Of a stretch of 40,068 nucleotides of DNA, positions 23,749 to 31,251 are shown piece by piece. Source of the DNA: UBA4416 sp046594225 (GTDB lineage: Bacteria > Bacteroidota > Bacteroidia > B-17B0 > Aurantibacillaceae); contig JBKJPW010000188.1 in NCBI GenBank assembly GCA_046594225.1, positions 1-40,068 of the forward strand, given 5' to 3'. The notes below the pieces were generated by a model that worked only from the letters and a program-made list of their open reading frames with translations, did no database searches and was not told the DNA's origin. Position numbers and translations under genes: made by a program. Position 1 is the first letter of the stretch, and the number at the start of each line of letters is the position of its first letter.

Positions 23749-24432
23749 CTATTTATTTTTTTCTTCCCTTTTTTTCTTTTTGAAAAAACCGCGTAATAAA
23801 ACATTATTCCCGGCTGCGTCCATATTTTGCTTAAATCCTCCAGCTCCTTGCTTAATATTTACTAATGCCTGATCAATCGTTTCTGCAAATACGGTATCCA
23901 TGAAAAGCTTACCAATGGTTCCTTTTCCAGATCGAATATTATCCATCACTATCGAAAGGTCATCGGTAATAAGCGCAGCATTGCTAGTTGTTGTTTTTAA
24001 GTTAATCAAAATATCATCCATACTCACAGGTATAGTAGTTGACACTACATCATTATTTTGAATTTCTTTTTTGCCAATTGTACCAGGTATAATAATCGCT
24101 ACTTTGTTGCCCATTAATCCATCAGAGCCAATGGTAATTTTAGCATCTTTTTTAATAAATTTTCTGGTGTCTTCATCAATATTAAAATCAACACGCACCG
24201 CTGTGTCAGATACGATTTCAATACTTTCAATCACACCAACATTAATGCCTGAGAAACGGACATTGTTTCCAACTTGCAAGCCACTTACATCTTTAAAAAT
24301 TCCGCTGATTTGAAATGTTTTGTTAAACAACTGCTGTTTATCGCCTATAAAATAGATGCCTAAGATTAATAATACTAAGCCAGCCGAAACAAATATCCCT
24401 AATTTAATGTTATGTTGATTATTTTTTTCCAT
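23749..24432 (-). CDS. MlaD/MCE family lipid transport protein
   Basis: 227 residues from the ATG at 24432. An earlier in-frame start would overlap the ATPase gene, and the family begins at MEKNNQHNIKLGIF. One N-terminal transmembrane anchor (about 12-30, VSAGLVLLILGIYFIG) is followed by the MCE domain, with FKDVSGLQVGNNVRFSGINV and IGSDGLMGNKVAIIIPG. It is the periplasmic lipid-binding subunit of an Mla-type ABC transporter. The C-terminal tail is short and basic. Last gene of the mlaE-mlaF-mlaD set. No MlaA or MlaC homologue is visible here. Confidence 0.9.
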   Translation of the reverse strand: MEKNNQHNIKLGIFVSAGLVLLILGIYFIGDKQQLFNKTFQISGIFKDVSGLQVGNNVRFSGINVGVIESIEIVSDTAVRVDFNIDEDTRKFIKKDAKITIGSDGLMGNKVAIIIPGTIGKKEIQNNDVVSTTIPVSMDDILINLKTTTSNAALITDDLSIVMDNIRSGKGTIGKLFMDTVFAETIDQALVNIKQGAGGFKQNMDAAGNNVLLRGFFKKKKREEKNK

Positions 24433-24451
24433 GATTTTATTTTTAATTGTT

Positions 24452-25237
24452 TTATTCAAAATAAGCCCGCACTTCAGGGTCTTCTGATTTTTGTAATTCC
24501 TCAAAAGTTCCTTCAGCAGCAGATATCCCGTCTCGTATTACGATTATTCTATCAGCTATTATTTTTGCACATGCAATATCATGAGTAATAATAATAGAAG
24601 AGGTATTATATTTTTTACGCACATCTAAAATTAAATTACTAATTTCTTTTGAAGTAATTGGATCTAGTCCGGTGGTAGGCTCATCATACAACATTATTTT
24701 TGGTTTTAAAATAAGGGTACGTGCTAAACCTATTCTTTTTCTCATACCACCTGAAAGTTCGGAAGGCATTTTGTCTATGGCTTCTAAAAGCCCTACATTT
24801 TCCAAAGCTTCTTTAACCAAATCATCTCTTTCTTTATCTTTTATTGAAGGGAAATTACGAAGAGGAAATTCCAAATTTCCTCTTACTGTCATTGAATCAT
24901 ATAGGGCTGCACTTTGAAAAAGAAAACCTATTTTTTGGCGAATATTGTTTAAGTTATTATCCTTTAGCTCAAGAATATTTTCACCAAGTACGTTTAGTGT
25001 TCCTTCATCAGGCTCAATTAATCCAACAATGCATTTTATCAAAACAGATTTACCGCTTCCTGATTTCCCTAACACTACCAAATTTTCACCAGTAGCAAGA
25101 GAGAGATCAAAACCTTTTAATACGTCGTTACTTCCAAAGGTTTTTTGAAGACCTTGTATTTCTATAGCAATATCAGTAGTTGATTTTTTTTTATCAGCTA
25201 ATGAAGGTTGTGATGAATTTGGTGATGTGGGTTCCAT
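24452..25237 (-). CDS. MlaF-type ABC transporter ATP-binding protein
   Basis: 261 residues. Walker A is GKSGSGKSVL, the Q-loop is FLFQSAALYDSMTV, the signature is LSGGMRKRIGLARTL, Walker B is IMLYDEPTTGLDP and the switch histidine is in IIITHDIACAK. The SGGMRKR signature and the C-terminal helix are typical of the MlaF/Mkl subfamily that powers MCE lipid transporters. An N-terminal tail of about 25 residues (MEPTSPNSSQ...) precedes the ABC domain. It lies between mlaE and mlaD with gaps of 9 and 19 bp. Confidence 0.95.
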   Translation of the reverse strand: MEPTSPNSSQPSLADKKKSTTDIAIEIQGLQKTFGSNDVLKGFDLSLATGENLVVLGKSGSGKSVLIKCIVGLIEPDEGTLNVLGENILELKDNNLNNIRQKIGFLFQSAALYDSMTVRGNLEFPLRNFPSIKDKERDDLVKEALENVGLLEAIDKMPSELSGGMRKRIGLARTLILKPKIMLYDEPTTGLDPITSKEISNLILDVRKKYNTSSIIITHDIACAKIIADRIIVIRDGISAAEGTFEELQKSEDPEVRAYFE

Positions 25238-25246
25238 GTAGTTTGA

Positions 25247-26068
25247 TTACGAAAATAAACTGGTAATTTGAACAGCAATCATATCAATGATAAATATCAG
25301 TAAAGAACTAATAACCACGGCGGAGTTTGCAGCTGTTCCAACGCCTTCTGTTCCTTTATCAGAGTTGTATCCTTTAAAACAACCAATTAACCCAATAGCA
25401 AATCCAAAGAAAAATGTTTTTGCTAATGAAGGGAAAATATCCATGAAGTTGAGCTTTTGAAATACTTGAGCAAAGAACAAATCAAAACTTACATCTCCAT
25501 CAATATTAACTGCCAAAAATGAACCAGTTAATGCAATCACATCCGAAAAAATAACTAAGATAGGTAACATCAAAGTTGTTGCGACAATTCTTGTAACTAC
25601 AATGTACTTAAAAGGATTAATTCCTGATACTTCCATGGCGTCTATTTGTTCAGTAACTTTCATTGATGCTAACTCAGCACCAATACCAGATCCTACTTTA
25701 CCAGCACAAATTAAAGCTGTTATCACAGGTCCAATTTCTCTAATAATAGAAACAGCTACCATAGCAGGCAGCCACGATTCTGCTCCAAATGTTGCTAAGG
25801 TTGGTCTTGATTGTATAGTGAGCACAAGTCCCATAATAAACCCGGTAATACCAACTAAGGGTAATGATTTATACCCAACAACATAGCATTGTTTTAAAAG
25901 TTCATTTAGCTCATAAGGAGGTTTAAATAAATTCTTGAAAAATTTTATAGCAAACTGACTAAGCAGAGTTACCTCTGAAAAAAAGTTGGTAAATACTTGG
26001 AACACATTACCTTTTGGTAAATCTTCAGTTTTTACATTTTCTTTTAGTTGTACTTTAGTTTTGCTCAT
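25247..26068 (-). CDS. MlaE family ABC transporter permease
   Basis: 273 residues. The DUF140/MlaE permease is recognised from LLKQCYVVGYKSLPLVGITG, FMGLVLTIQSRPTLATFGAE, IREIGPVITALICAGKVGSG and GAELASMKVTEQIDAMEVSG. Five to six membrane helices are visible, with a C-terminal one ending IIDMIAVQITSLF. It forms the inner-membrane core of a lipid transporter with the next two genes. It starts 9 bp after the Dps gene, so it is part of the same long transcript. Confidence 0.95.
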   Translation of the reverse strand: MSKTKVQLKENVKTEDLPKGNVFQVFTNFFSEVTLLSQFAIKFFKNLFKPPYELNELLKQCYVVGYKSLPLVGITGFIMGLVLTIQSRPTLATFGAESWLPAMVAVSIIREIGPVITALICAGKVGSGIGAELASMKVTEQIDAMEVSGINPFKYIVVTRIVATTLMLPILVIFSDVIALTGSFLAVNIDGDVSFDLFFAQVFQKLNFMDIFPSLAKTFFFGFAIGLIGCFKGYNSDKGTEGVGTAANSAVVISSLLIFIIDMIAVQITSLFS

Positions 26069-26077
26069 ATCAGTCTT

Positions 26078-26551
26078 CTAATTCAAATATCTTCTTAAAG
26101 TCCACGCAATTGTTTCATGTTCTTCCATCAAACCTGTTAAAAAATCTGCTGTTCCTGCATCATGCAGTTTATCAGAACAAGTATCTACCAACTTACGTAA
26201 CTGAATAATAACCATTTCATGATCTTGTAAAAGTTCCTTTAGCATATCTTTTGAAGAAGGGTATTTATTTGGATGTTCTTTAATAGAAGTTAGTTTTGAA
26301 AATTCATTCATCGTGCCAATAGTTTTACCTCCCAATTTACTGATTCGTTCAGCAACTAAATCAATTGACTCTTCAATCAATTTATACTGACTTTCAAATA
26401 ATTTGTGTAATTCCATAAAGCTTTCGCCACAAACATTCCAGTGAAATTTTCTGGTTTTCGTGTAAAGAGTTACTTGGTCTGCTAACACAGTAGATAATAG
26501 TTCGTTAACAGCATTTAATTTTTTTTCGGAAATTCCAATGTTTGGTTTCAT
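26078..26551 (-). CDS. Dps-family ferritin-like DNA-protection protein
   Basis: 157 residues, full length. The ferroxidase ligands are in place: His37 (KFHWNVCG), His49 and Glu53 (MELHKLFE), then Asp64 and Glu68 (ESIDLVAERI), with the same spacing as in E. coli Dps. It stores iron and protects DNA under oxidative or starvation stress. There is no long lysine-rich N-terminal tail, so direct DNA binding may be weak. It sits between AI-2E and mlaE with gaps of about 15 and 9 bp. Confidence 0.94.
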   Translation of the reverse strand: MKPNIGISEKKLNAVNELLSTVLADQVTLYTKTRKFHWNVCGESFMELHKLFESQYKLIEESIDLVAERISKLGGKTIGTMNEFSKLTSIKEHPNKYPSSKDMLKELLQDHEMVIIQLRKLVDTCSDKLHDAGTADFLTGLMEEHETIAWTLRRYLN

Positions 26552-26566
26552 AATAATTTTTTAAGT

Positions 26567-27661
26567 TTATTTAATATTGATTAATTTGATTTTAAATACG
26601 GCAATAGGGGGCATGGTGTCCCCCAATAAAAATCCCCACGGTTTTAAGGAATCAATACGATCGAAAATAACCTTGATGATGGCAGTTAATGGGATAGATA
26701 AAAACATGCCAGGGATACCCCATAATGCGCCTCCAGCTAACACTACAATGATGGAAATAAATCCATTGATTTTAACTTTTGATGCTACTACTTTTGGAAT
26801 AACATAATGATTATCTATAAATTGAATAAAGACGTAAAGCATTAATACCAATAATGTATCGGTAGAAGATGATTTGGTTGAAAAAGTAATAATCATCGGT
26901 AAAGCCACTGCAATAATACCCCCTATATATGGAATAATATTTAAGATAGCGCCAATGATGCCAAGTAATATGGCATAATCTACTCCAATAGCCAGAAGAC
27001 CAATTGAATTAAGCGTTGCAATAATAGCTGCTTCAAATAATAATGCAACTAAATAACGTTGTATAATTGTTTTGGTTGAGTGAAGAATTTCATTAACCTC
27101 TTTAATATGATTGATACTAAATACTCTACGAATAAAATCGAGTAAGAGCGGTTTATAAAATAAAATCATAAATACATATACTGGCACTAAAACAATAACC
27201 ACTAAGCCACTTGCAATAGTTGTGAGTGTTGAGCCAATTAATGATTTACTATAGTTAAGGATTTCAGTTTTTGTATCATTAATAAAAACATTACACTTTC
27301 TAACACTGATGTTAAAATAATCAGCTGCCCAAATAACACTACGCTTTAGTGTTTCATCAAAATTGTCTAACAGTTTGGGAAATGATTCGGCAAACATACT
27401 TAATTGCGAGCCCAATAACCCAATGAATACAATACTTATAACAGATACTAGGGCTAATGAAGTTGCTATGGCAACAATTCGATTTATTTTTTTTAAAACA
27501 AAAAAATCAACGAGGGGACTTAATAGAATGGCAATGATAATTGAATATATTATTGGTATAATAATATGTTGGGCTATAAAAAGCATACTAATGAGAATAA
27601 AGCCCCCAATTAAGATGAGCGATGCTTTTACATAAAATGGTATTTTAAAATTCTCATTCAT
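26567..27661 (-). CDS. AI-2E family (PerM/YdiK-like) membrane transporter
   Basis: 364 residues with about seven to eight membrane helices. Family features are ISMLFIAQHIIIPIIYSIII near the N-terminus, the amphipathic central domain (about 80-150) and the late segment LGIIGAILNIIPYIGGIIAV, then GALWGIPGMFLSIPLTAIIK. Members export small molecules or Na+, and the autoinducer-2 label is not safe as a functional statement. It starts 4 bp from the preceding hypothetical gene. Confidence 0.9.
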   Translation of the reverse strand: MNENFKIPFYVKASLILIGGFILISMLFIAQHIIIPIIYSIIIAILLSPLVDFFVLKKINRIVAIATSLALVSVISIVFIGLLGSQLSMFAESFPKLLDNFDETLKRSVIWAADYFNISVRKCNVFINDTKTEILNYSKSLIGSTLTTIASGLVVIVLVPVYVFMILFYKPLLLDFIRRVFSINHIKEVNEILHSTKTIIQRYLVALLFEAAIIATLNSIGLLAIGVDYAILLGIIGAILNIIPYIGGIIAVALPMIITFSTKSSSTDTLLVLMLYVFIQFIDNHYVIPKVVASKVKINGFISIIVVLAGGALWGIPGMFLSIPLTAIIKVIFDRIDSLKPWGFLLGDTMPPIAVFKIKLINIK

Positions 27662-27665
27662 TACT

Positions 27666-28040
27666 TCACACAGATTTTGAACTTATTAGTTTCCCAAGTC
27701 CCGAAATAATTCCTGTGGCGTTTTTATTAATGAATGTTGTGGAAATTTTTTCTAATAACATGGAACTTAAAAATCCTTTGATACTATTGTTTCTTCCTAA
27801 TACTTTATCAATAATAAAATTTGCTCCTACGTTTAATCCTACTTTTGCTAAATCAAATCTTACTTCTTTATCTTGCGATAATTCATGTATAGTATCTTTT
27901 ATCATTGATGTAGGATTAATTGTATATGCAAATTCTTTTATACAATGTTTCAATTCAATTTCCTGACTTAATTTTTGAGCTTTTAACTCCATAATACGAA
28001 ACACTAATTCACTATGATTGGTAATATTCACATTTTTCAT
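27666..28040 (-). CDS. Hypothetical protein in the YtxH/holin cluster
   Basis: 124 residues, no family recognised. The first half is polar and helical (HSELVFRIMELKAQKLSQEI). The second half is more hydrophobic, with VGANFIIDKVLGRNNSIKGF and ATGIISGLGKLIS, and could associate with membrane. Its position between a holin-like gene (8 bp) and AI-2E (4 bp) is the usual context for this kind of small protein in Bacteroidota stress clusters. Confidence 0.75.
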   Translation of the reverse strand: MKNVNITNHSELVFRIMELKAQKLSQEIELKHCIKEFAYTINPTSMIKDTIHELSQDKEVRFDLAKVGLNVGANFIIDKVLGRNNSIKGFLSSMLLEKISTTFINKNATGIISGLGKLISSKSV

Positions 28041-28048
28041 TGATTAAT

Positions 28049-28393
28049 TTATTTTTTACTATATATGCTATAAATAATTCTATTACGAAAAGGCTTTTCT
28101 ATTAAATTTCTTTTAAAAATTATTAAAAATAGACCAATTAAAAAATAAAAACCTGCAACGACTATAAATCCTGAGTAGTTATCAGCAAAATAATTAGAAA
28201 GATAAAACCCGGCTCCGAGACTAATAAATAATAAAAGTAAACTTCCAACTAACAAAATTAAAAGATTAGCTATTAAGTTAGAAGCAACATTTGTTGTTTG
28301 TTCTGTTACTTCCAGTTTAATTAATTCAATATTTGTTTTAACGTAATTATTTACGTTTAACGTCAATTCTTCTAGTTTGCTTTGATCTATCAT
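28049..28393 (-). CDS. Holin-X/DUF1469-like two-helix membrane protein
   Basis: 114 residues. A helical N-terminus (KLEELTLNVNNYVKTNIELI) leads to two membrane helices (about 36-60 and 75-95) and a basic tail. The pattern is that of 'phage holin family' proteins (Actinobacterial Holin-X/DUF1469 type). In bacterial genomes these occur with YtxH genes and are not phage lysis genes. No phage genes are nearby. A terminator-like hairpin separates it from the upstream YtxH gene. Confidence 0.75.
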   Translation of the reverse strand: MIDQSKLEELTLNVNNYVKTNIELIKLEVTEQTTNVASNLIANLLILLVGSLLLLFISLGAGFYLSNYFADNYSGFIVVAGFYFLIGLFLIIFKRNLIEKPFRNRIIYSIYSKK

Positions 28394-28425
28394 TTTTATA
28401 ATTTAATAGTAACACATTTTATTAT

Positions 28426-28463
28426 AAAATCAGCCTATAAGTGAATACTAATAGGCTGATTTT
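28426..28463 (-). terminator. Intrinsic terminator after the YtxH genes
   Basis: AAAATCAGCCTAT (28426-28438) pairs perfectly with ATAGGCTGATTTT (28451-28463) around a 12-base loop, 3 bp past the YtxH stop. On the minus strand the 3' arm is followed by ATAATAAAATG rather than a T-run, so some read-through into the holin-like operon is plausible. Confidence 0.75.
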
Positions 28464-28466
28464 TTA

Positions 28467-28754
28467 CTAGCTGTGGCTTTTAAACACATCTAAATTTTGT
28501 TTAATTTGTTTAGGTAACAGTTTTGATTTCCCTTCAGCCAATTCTTCTAACTCGGTAGCTCTTGTTCTAAAAGCTTCTGCCTCATCTTTCATTTTTTGCT
28601 TTATATCATCTGCTAAATCTTTAGTGCCACCCATAAGTCTGCTACGAGTTTTGCTTCCTTTGTCGGGCGCAAACAAAACGCCTAATGCAGCACCTACTAA
28701 TGCCCCTATTACCAAAACACCTAGTACTTTTCCTGTATCATTTGAATTTTCCAT
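28467..28754 (-). CDS. YtxH domain protein
   Basis: 95 residues. One N-terminal hydrophobic segment, VLGVLVIGALVGAALGVLFA, ends in the signature APDKGSKTRSRL, followed by an amphipathic, charged helical tail with KQKMKDEAEAFRTRATELEE. This is the YtxH (general stress, membrane-anchored) layout. A second YtxH gene lies 32 bp upstream. Confidence 0.88.
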   Translation of the reverse strand: MENSNDTGKVLGVLVIGALVGAALGVLFAPDKGSKTRSRLMGGTKDLADDIKQKMKDEAEAFRTRATELEELAEGKSKLLPKQIKQNLDVFKSHS

Positions 28755-28786
28755 AGTAATATATTTTTAATTAGTAATAATTTAAT

Positions 28787-29032
28787 TTATGCTATTGTAT
28801 TTTTCCCTTTTTCGTATAAGTGTTTCGCTTCATCTTTAACGGCTTCAATTTTCTCTGAAGCATCAGTTAATAAACCATCGAACTTTTCTTTTAAATCGTC
28901 AATGGTATCAGAACTCTTCTTAGAAATTTTCTTTCTTGTTTCTGATCCTTTGTCTGGCGCAAATAATATGCCTATTAATGCCCCAACAGCTACTCCTGCT
29001 AATACTCCGATTACTACATTTCCTTTGCTCAT
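28787..29032 (-). CDS. YtxH domain protein
   Basis: 81 residues. VVIGVLAGVAVGALIGILFA is followed by PDKGSETRKKISKKSSD and a charged helical tail ending AKHLYEKGKNTIA. It shares the APDKGS motif with the neighbouring YtxH protein, but the tails differ. It is 37 bp from the lmo0937-type gene. Confidence 0.88.
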   Translation of the reverse strand: MSKGNVVIGVLAGVAVGALIGILFAPDKGSETRKKISKKSSDTIDDLKEKFDGLLTDASEKIEAVKDEAKHLYEKGKNTIA

Positions 29033-29069
29033 GATATTGTTTTTTAAATTGATTATTAAATTAAAAACT

Positions 29070-29225
29070 CTAAAGTGGTTTTCTTCCCTGAATAACTCTT
29101 AATATAACTACGATTAATGCAATCACTAATAAAATATGAATAATTCCTCCTGAGTGAAAGCCAAGAAATCCAACTCCCCATATAATTATTAAAATAACTG
29201 CTACTGTGTATAAAATATTTCCCAT
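29070..29225 (-). CDS. lmo0937-family small membrane protein
   Basis: A 51-residue protein with two hydrophobic segments separated by GFHSGGIIHI. The sequence starts MGNILYTVAVILIIIWGVGF, continues LGFHSGGIIHILLVIALIVV and ends ILRVIQGRKPL, a close match to the lmo0937 family. It is a stress-associated membrane peptide of unknown mechanism. ATG at 29225, TAG at 29070-29072. It is the second gene of a cluster with the hydrophilic 29250 gene and the two YtxH genes. Confidence 0.85.
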   Translation of the reverse strand: MGNILYTVAVILIIIWGVGFLGFHSGGIIHILLVIALIVVILRVIQGRKPL

Positions 29226-29249
29226 AATGTTTTTTTTTAGATTGTTTAA

Positions 29250-29462
29250 TTATTTTTCTTTTTTTGTTTTATCCGATTCAGTGTCTATTCCTGTTGTATC
29301 AGGATCTGTTTCTCTTTTCGGTTTATCAAATTTGTTTTCTTGTTCTCTAATTTCCGATTTTTTAGTTTCGGTTTTGTCTGCATTCTTATCTGTTCCAGTT
29401 TTATCAGCGTTTTTATCTGGGCTGGTTTTATCCGAATTGTTTGTAGGTTCTGGGTTCTTCAT
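29250..29462 (-). CDS. Small hydrophilic repeat protein
   Basis: 70 residues with no hydrophobic core. It is composed of D, K, T, E and N, with repeats NSDKTSPDKNADKTGTDKNA and DKTETKKS. It looks intrinsically disordered and resembles hydrophilin-type or LEA-like stress peptides in composition only. I recognise no family. Its place at the head of the lmo0937-YtxH-YtxH run (24 bp gap) supports it as a gene. Confidence 0.55.
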   Translation of the reverse strand: MKNPEPTNNSDKTSPDKNADKTGTDKNADKTETKKSEIREQENKFDKPKRETDPDTTGIDTESDKTKKEK

Positions 29463-29525
29463 GTTTTTTGTTTTTTTATAAGTAAATAGCTAATCCAAAC
29501 GTTAATTCTCATTTAATACATAAAT

Positions 29526-29537
29526 AACCACGTGGTT
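29526..29537. promoter_or_regulatory. 12-bp palindrome upstream of the stress cluster
   Basis: AACCACGTGGTT is a perfect palindrome 64 bp upstream of the start codon at 29462. It could be an operator, but no partner regulator is known. No clear regulon-type tandem hexamer is present here. Confidence 0.4.
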
Positions 29538-29599
29538 TGATTCAAATAATATTCTAACTAAAAAATGAAAATATATTTACACTCGGTTTTCTTTATAAT

Positions 29600-30250
29600 T
29601 TACTTATAAAATTTATATCCAACAGTACCTTGAAACCAAACATTTTTATAGCGAGGTGTTGTAGATGATCCATCTCCAGCATTTGTTTGTAAATCACAAG
29701 CCATTCTGGCTCCTAATGTGATATGTTTTAAATTAATATCTATTCCACCAACTGCTCCAAAAATATTTTTACGAATATTATCTTGACTGAATTCTTTTTC
29801 TTGCTCATAGCTTGTGGCCGAGCTTGTAAAAACATCACGTTGGTTAGTTAAATATGAAAACTGCGGGCCAACTAATATGGTAAAAAATTCACTTGGCTTC
29901 AAAGCAAACTGAAGAGGAATATCAATATAAGTGGTTGTTCTGGTAAAATTGTATTTAGTTCCAAGTATCACGCCTTGTCCTTTAAAACCTTTTTGAGAAA
30001 TTAATATTTCTGGTTGAATACCTAAGTATTTTCCAAAAGGAATAACTAACATCATACCTCCAGCAAAACCAAATTTAGGGTCTGATACAAAATCTTCTCC
30101 TTGCTCATCATAAATATTTGAGTAGTTTAATCCTGCTTTTAATCCGAACTGAAATTTTTCGCGGTTATCAGTTTCATTTGAGCTTTCTTGAGCCATAACT
30201 ACCGAAGTAGTTATGGTAAAGAATCCAATTATTGCTATTATATTTTTCAT
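29600..30250 (-). CDS. Outer-membrane beta-barrel protein (PorT-like)
   Basis: 216 residues with a signal peptide (MKNIIAIIGFFTITTSVVMA, then QESS). The body is beta-rich: FQFGLKAGLNYSNIYDEQGE, IPFGKYLGIQPEILISQKGF, YIDIPLQFALKPSEFFTILV, GPQFSYL and a C-terminal strand ending GTVGYKFYK. It fits the small PorT/outer-membrane beta-barrel family of Bacteroidota. A CATGTTTG box lies upstream (30320-30327), with only a weak hint of the tandem hexamer. The lipoprotein gene is 106 bp upstream. Confidence 0.8.
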   Translation of the reverse strand: MKNIIAIIGFFTITTSVVMAQESSNETDNREKFQFGLKAGLNYSNIYDEQGEDFVSDPKFGFAGGMMLVIPFGKYLGIQPEILISQKGFKGQGVILGTKYNFTRTTTYIDIPLQFALKPSEFFTILVGPQFSYLTNQRDVFTSSATSYEQEKEFSQDNIRKNIFGAVGGIDINLKHITLGARMACDLQTNAGDGSSTTPRYKNVWFQGTVGYKFYK

Positions 30251-30356
30251 AGATATATTGTTTGTTAGTTGTGATATTGGTTACCCAGTTTAGTCATTGG
30301 CGCTTGTACTTGAAACAAACATGGGTATTTTATACAATTAATTTTTTGTACTACTA

Positions 30357-30797
30357 TTATTTAGTATTGTTTTTTGTTAAGTCTTTTAATGATTTACCTA
30401 ATTCATCCATATCATGATTAAACTCACGTTTAAAAGATTCCCATTTATCATTACCCTCTTCTTTATAATCTCTTATTTTTTCTTTTAGAGTTTCATTTCT
30501 AGCTTCTAATTCGGCAATTTGTTTTTCATAATCAGCTTTTGCTTCTTTTTTCAATTGCGCTGTATGAGCTTTTAAATCAGCAATATTTTTATCATTATCA
30601 ATAATTCTTTGATCTGACTCTAATTTAAATTGATTGTATTCTGCATTAAATTCTTCTTTTGCTTTGTTTAAATCTTCTGCGGCTTCTGTTACTTTTTCGC
30701 TTGCATCTTCAACCTTTTCGGTAGATGAGTTACAGCTTGTATAAATTGTTAAAGATGATAACGTTGCAATGGCGATAATAAAAATTGATTTTTTCAT
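30357..30797 (-). CDS. Coiled-coil lipoprotein
   Basis: 146 residues. The N-terminus MKKSIFIIAIATLSSLTIYT followed by SCNSS has a lipobox-like cysteine (T-S-C) at residue 22. The rest is a long charged coiled coil, with EKVTEAAEDLNKAKEEFNAE, LKKEAKADYEKQIAELEARN and LKEKIRDYKEEGND. It is probably a membrane-anchored periplasmic lipoprotein. It is 43 bp downstream of CsbD and likely transcribed with it from the motif promoter at 31065. Confidence 0.75.
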   Translation of the reverse strand: MKKSIFIIAIATLSSLTIYTSCNSSTEKVEDASEKVTEAAEDLNKAKEEFNAEYNQFKLESDQRIIDNDKNIADLKAHTAQLKKEAKADYEKQIAELEARNETLKEKIRDYKEEGNDKWESFKREFNHDMDELGKSLKDLTKNNTK

Positions 30798-30840
30798 GGT
30801 GTAAGTTTTAATGGTTAGTGTTTATGTATTTATTTTGATT

Positions 30841-31029
30841 TTATAATTCAGAAATCAACTTTTGCAGCTCTTCTTTTGTTTTACCTAATTTAATTTGAAG
30901 TCTGCCTAGCAATTCATCTTGCTTTCCTTCAACCAATAGCATGTCGCTATCTGTTAATATGGCAAATTTTTGTTTTAATTTTCCTTTTGTTTCGTTCCAA
31001 TTTCCTTGTAGTTCAGTTAAGTTTGTCAT
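30841..31029 (-). CDS. CsbD family stress protein
   Basis: 62 residues. The family core is clear: ELQGNWNETKGKLKQKFAIL, then TDSDMLLVEGKQDELLGRLQ. CsbD-like proteins are general-stress proteins of unknown mechanism and are highly expressed after starvation or osmotic stress in many bacteria. The promoter carries the complete regulon motif and the leader stem-loop. Confidence 0.93.
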   Translation of the reverse strand: MTNLTELQGNWNETKGKLKQKFAILTDSDMLLVEGKQDELLGRLQIKLGKTKEELQKLISEL

Positions 31030-31044
31030 GATAATTTGTTTAAG

Positions 31045-31061
31045 ATGGATTCATTTCCACG
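31045..31061 (-). promoter_or_regulatory. Leader stem-loop of the CsbD transcript
   Basis: Minus strand: CGTGGAAATGAATCCAT, 3 bp from the -7 box. The arms GTGGA and TCCAT (one G-T pair) match the position of the leader hairpins at 32751 and 39956. The A-T pair at one position there is replaced by G-C here, so the pairing is preserved. Confidence 0.55.
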
Positions 31062-31064
31062 ATA

Positions 31065-31131
31065 CAAAGATGGATATCAATGCTTTGAAATGTATTACAT
31101 TACTAACGCGATATTTTACATCATTCACACA
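31065..31131 (-). promoter_or_regulatory. Shared regulon promoter upstream of CsbD
   Basis: Minus strand: TGTGTGAATGATGTAA (31116-31131), 15 bp, ATGTAA (31095-31100), 22 bp, CATCTTTG (31065-31072). This is one of the cleanest copies, with both hexamers perfect. The start codon follows about 36 bp after the box. Confidence 0.8.
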
Positions 31132-31200
31132 TTGAGAACTTGTACTGACGATTTTTATATAAAATTATTAAGCGTCATTGAGAGAAGGGTTTTGTAAACA

Positions 31201-31233
31201 AAAAAGGCTCCTACTTGTAATAGGAGCCTTTTT
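31201..31233. terminator. Intrinsic terminator of the OmpA/TSP3 gene
   Basis: A perfect 13-bp stem AAAAAGGCTCCTA/TAGGAGCCTTTTT around CTTGTAA, 18 bp beyond the OmpA stop, with A/T runs on both sides. Confidence 0.9.
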
Positions 31234-31251
31234 CATTGGATGTATTAGATC

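Noticed and set aside
28049..28393. Possible prophage because of a holin-like gene
   Set aside because: No capsid, tail, integrase or lysis genes are nearby. Holin-X/YtxH pairs are ordinary chromosomal stress genes.
30320..30356. An eighth regulon promoter upstream of the beta-barrel gene at 30250
   Set aside because: CATGTTTG is present and GTACAA lies 22 bp upstream, but the second hexamer is not recognisable and would fall next to the end of the previous gene.
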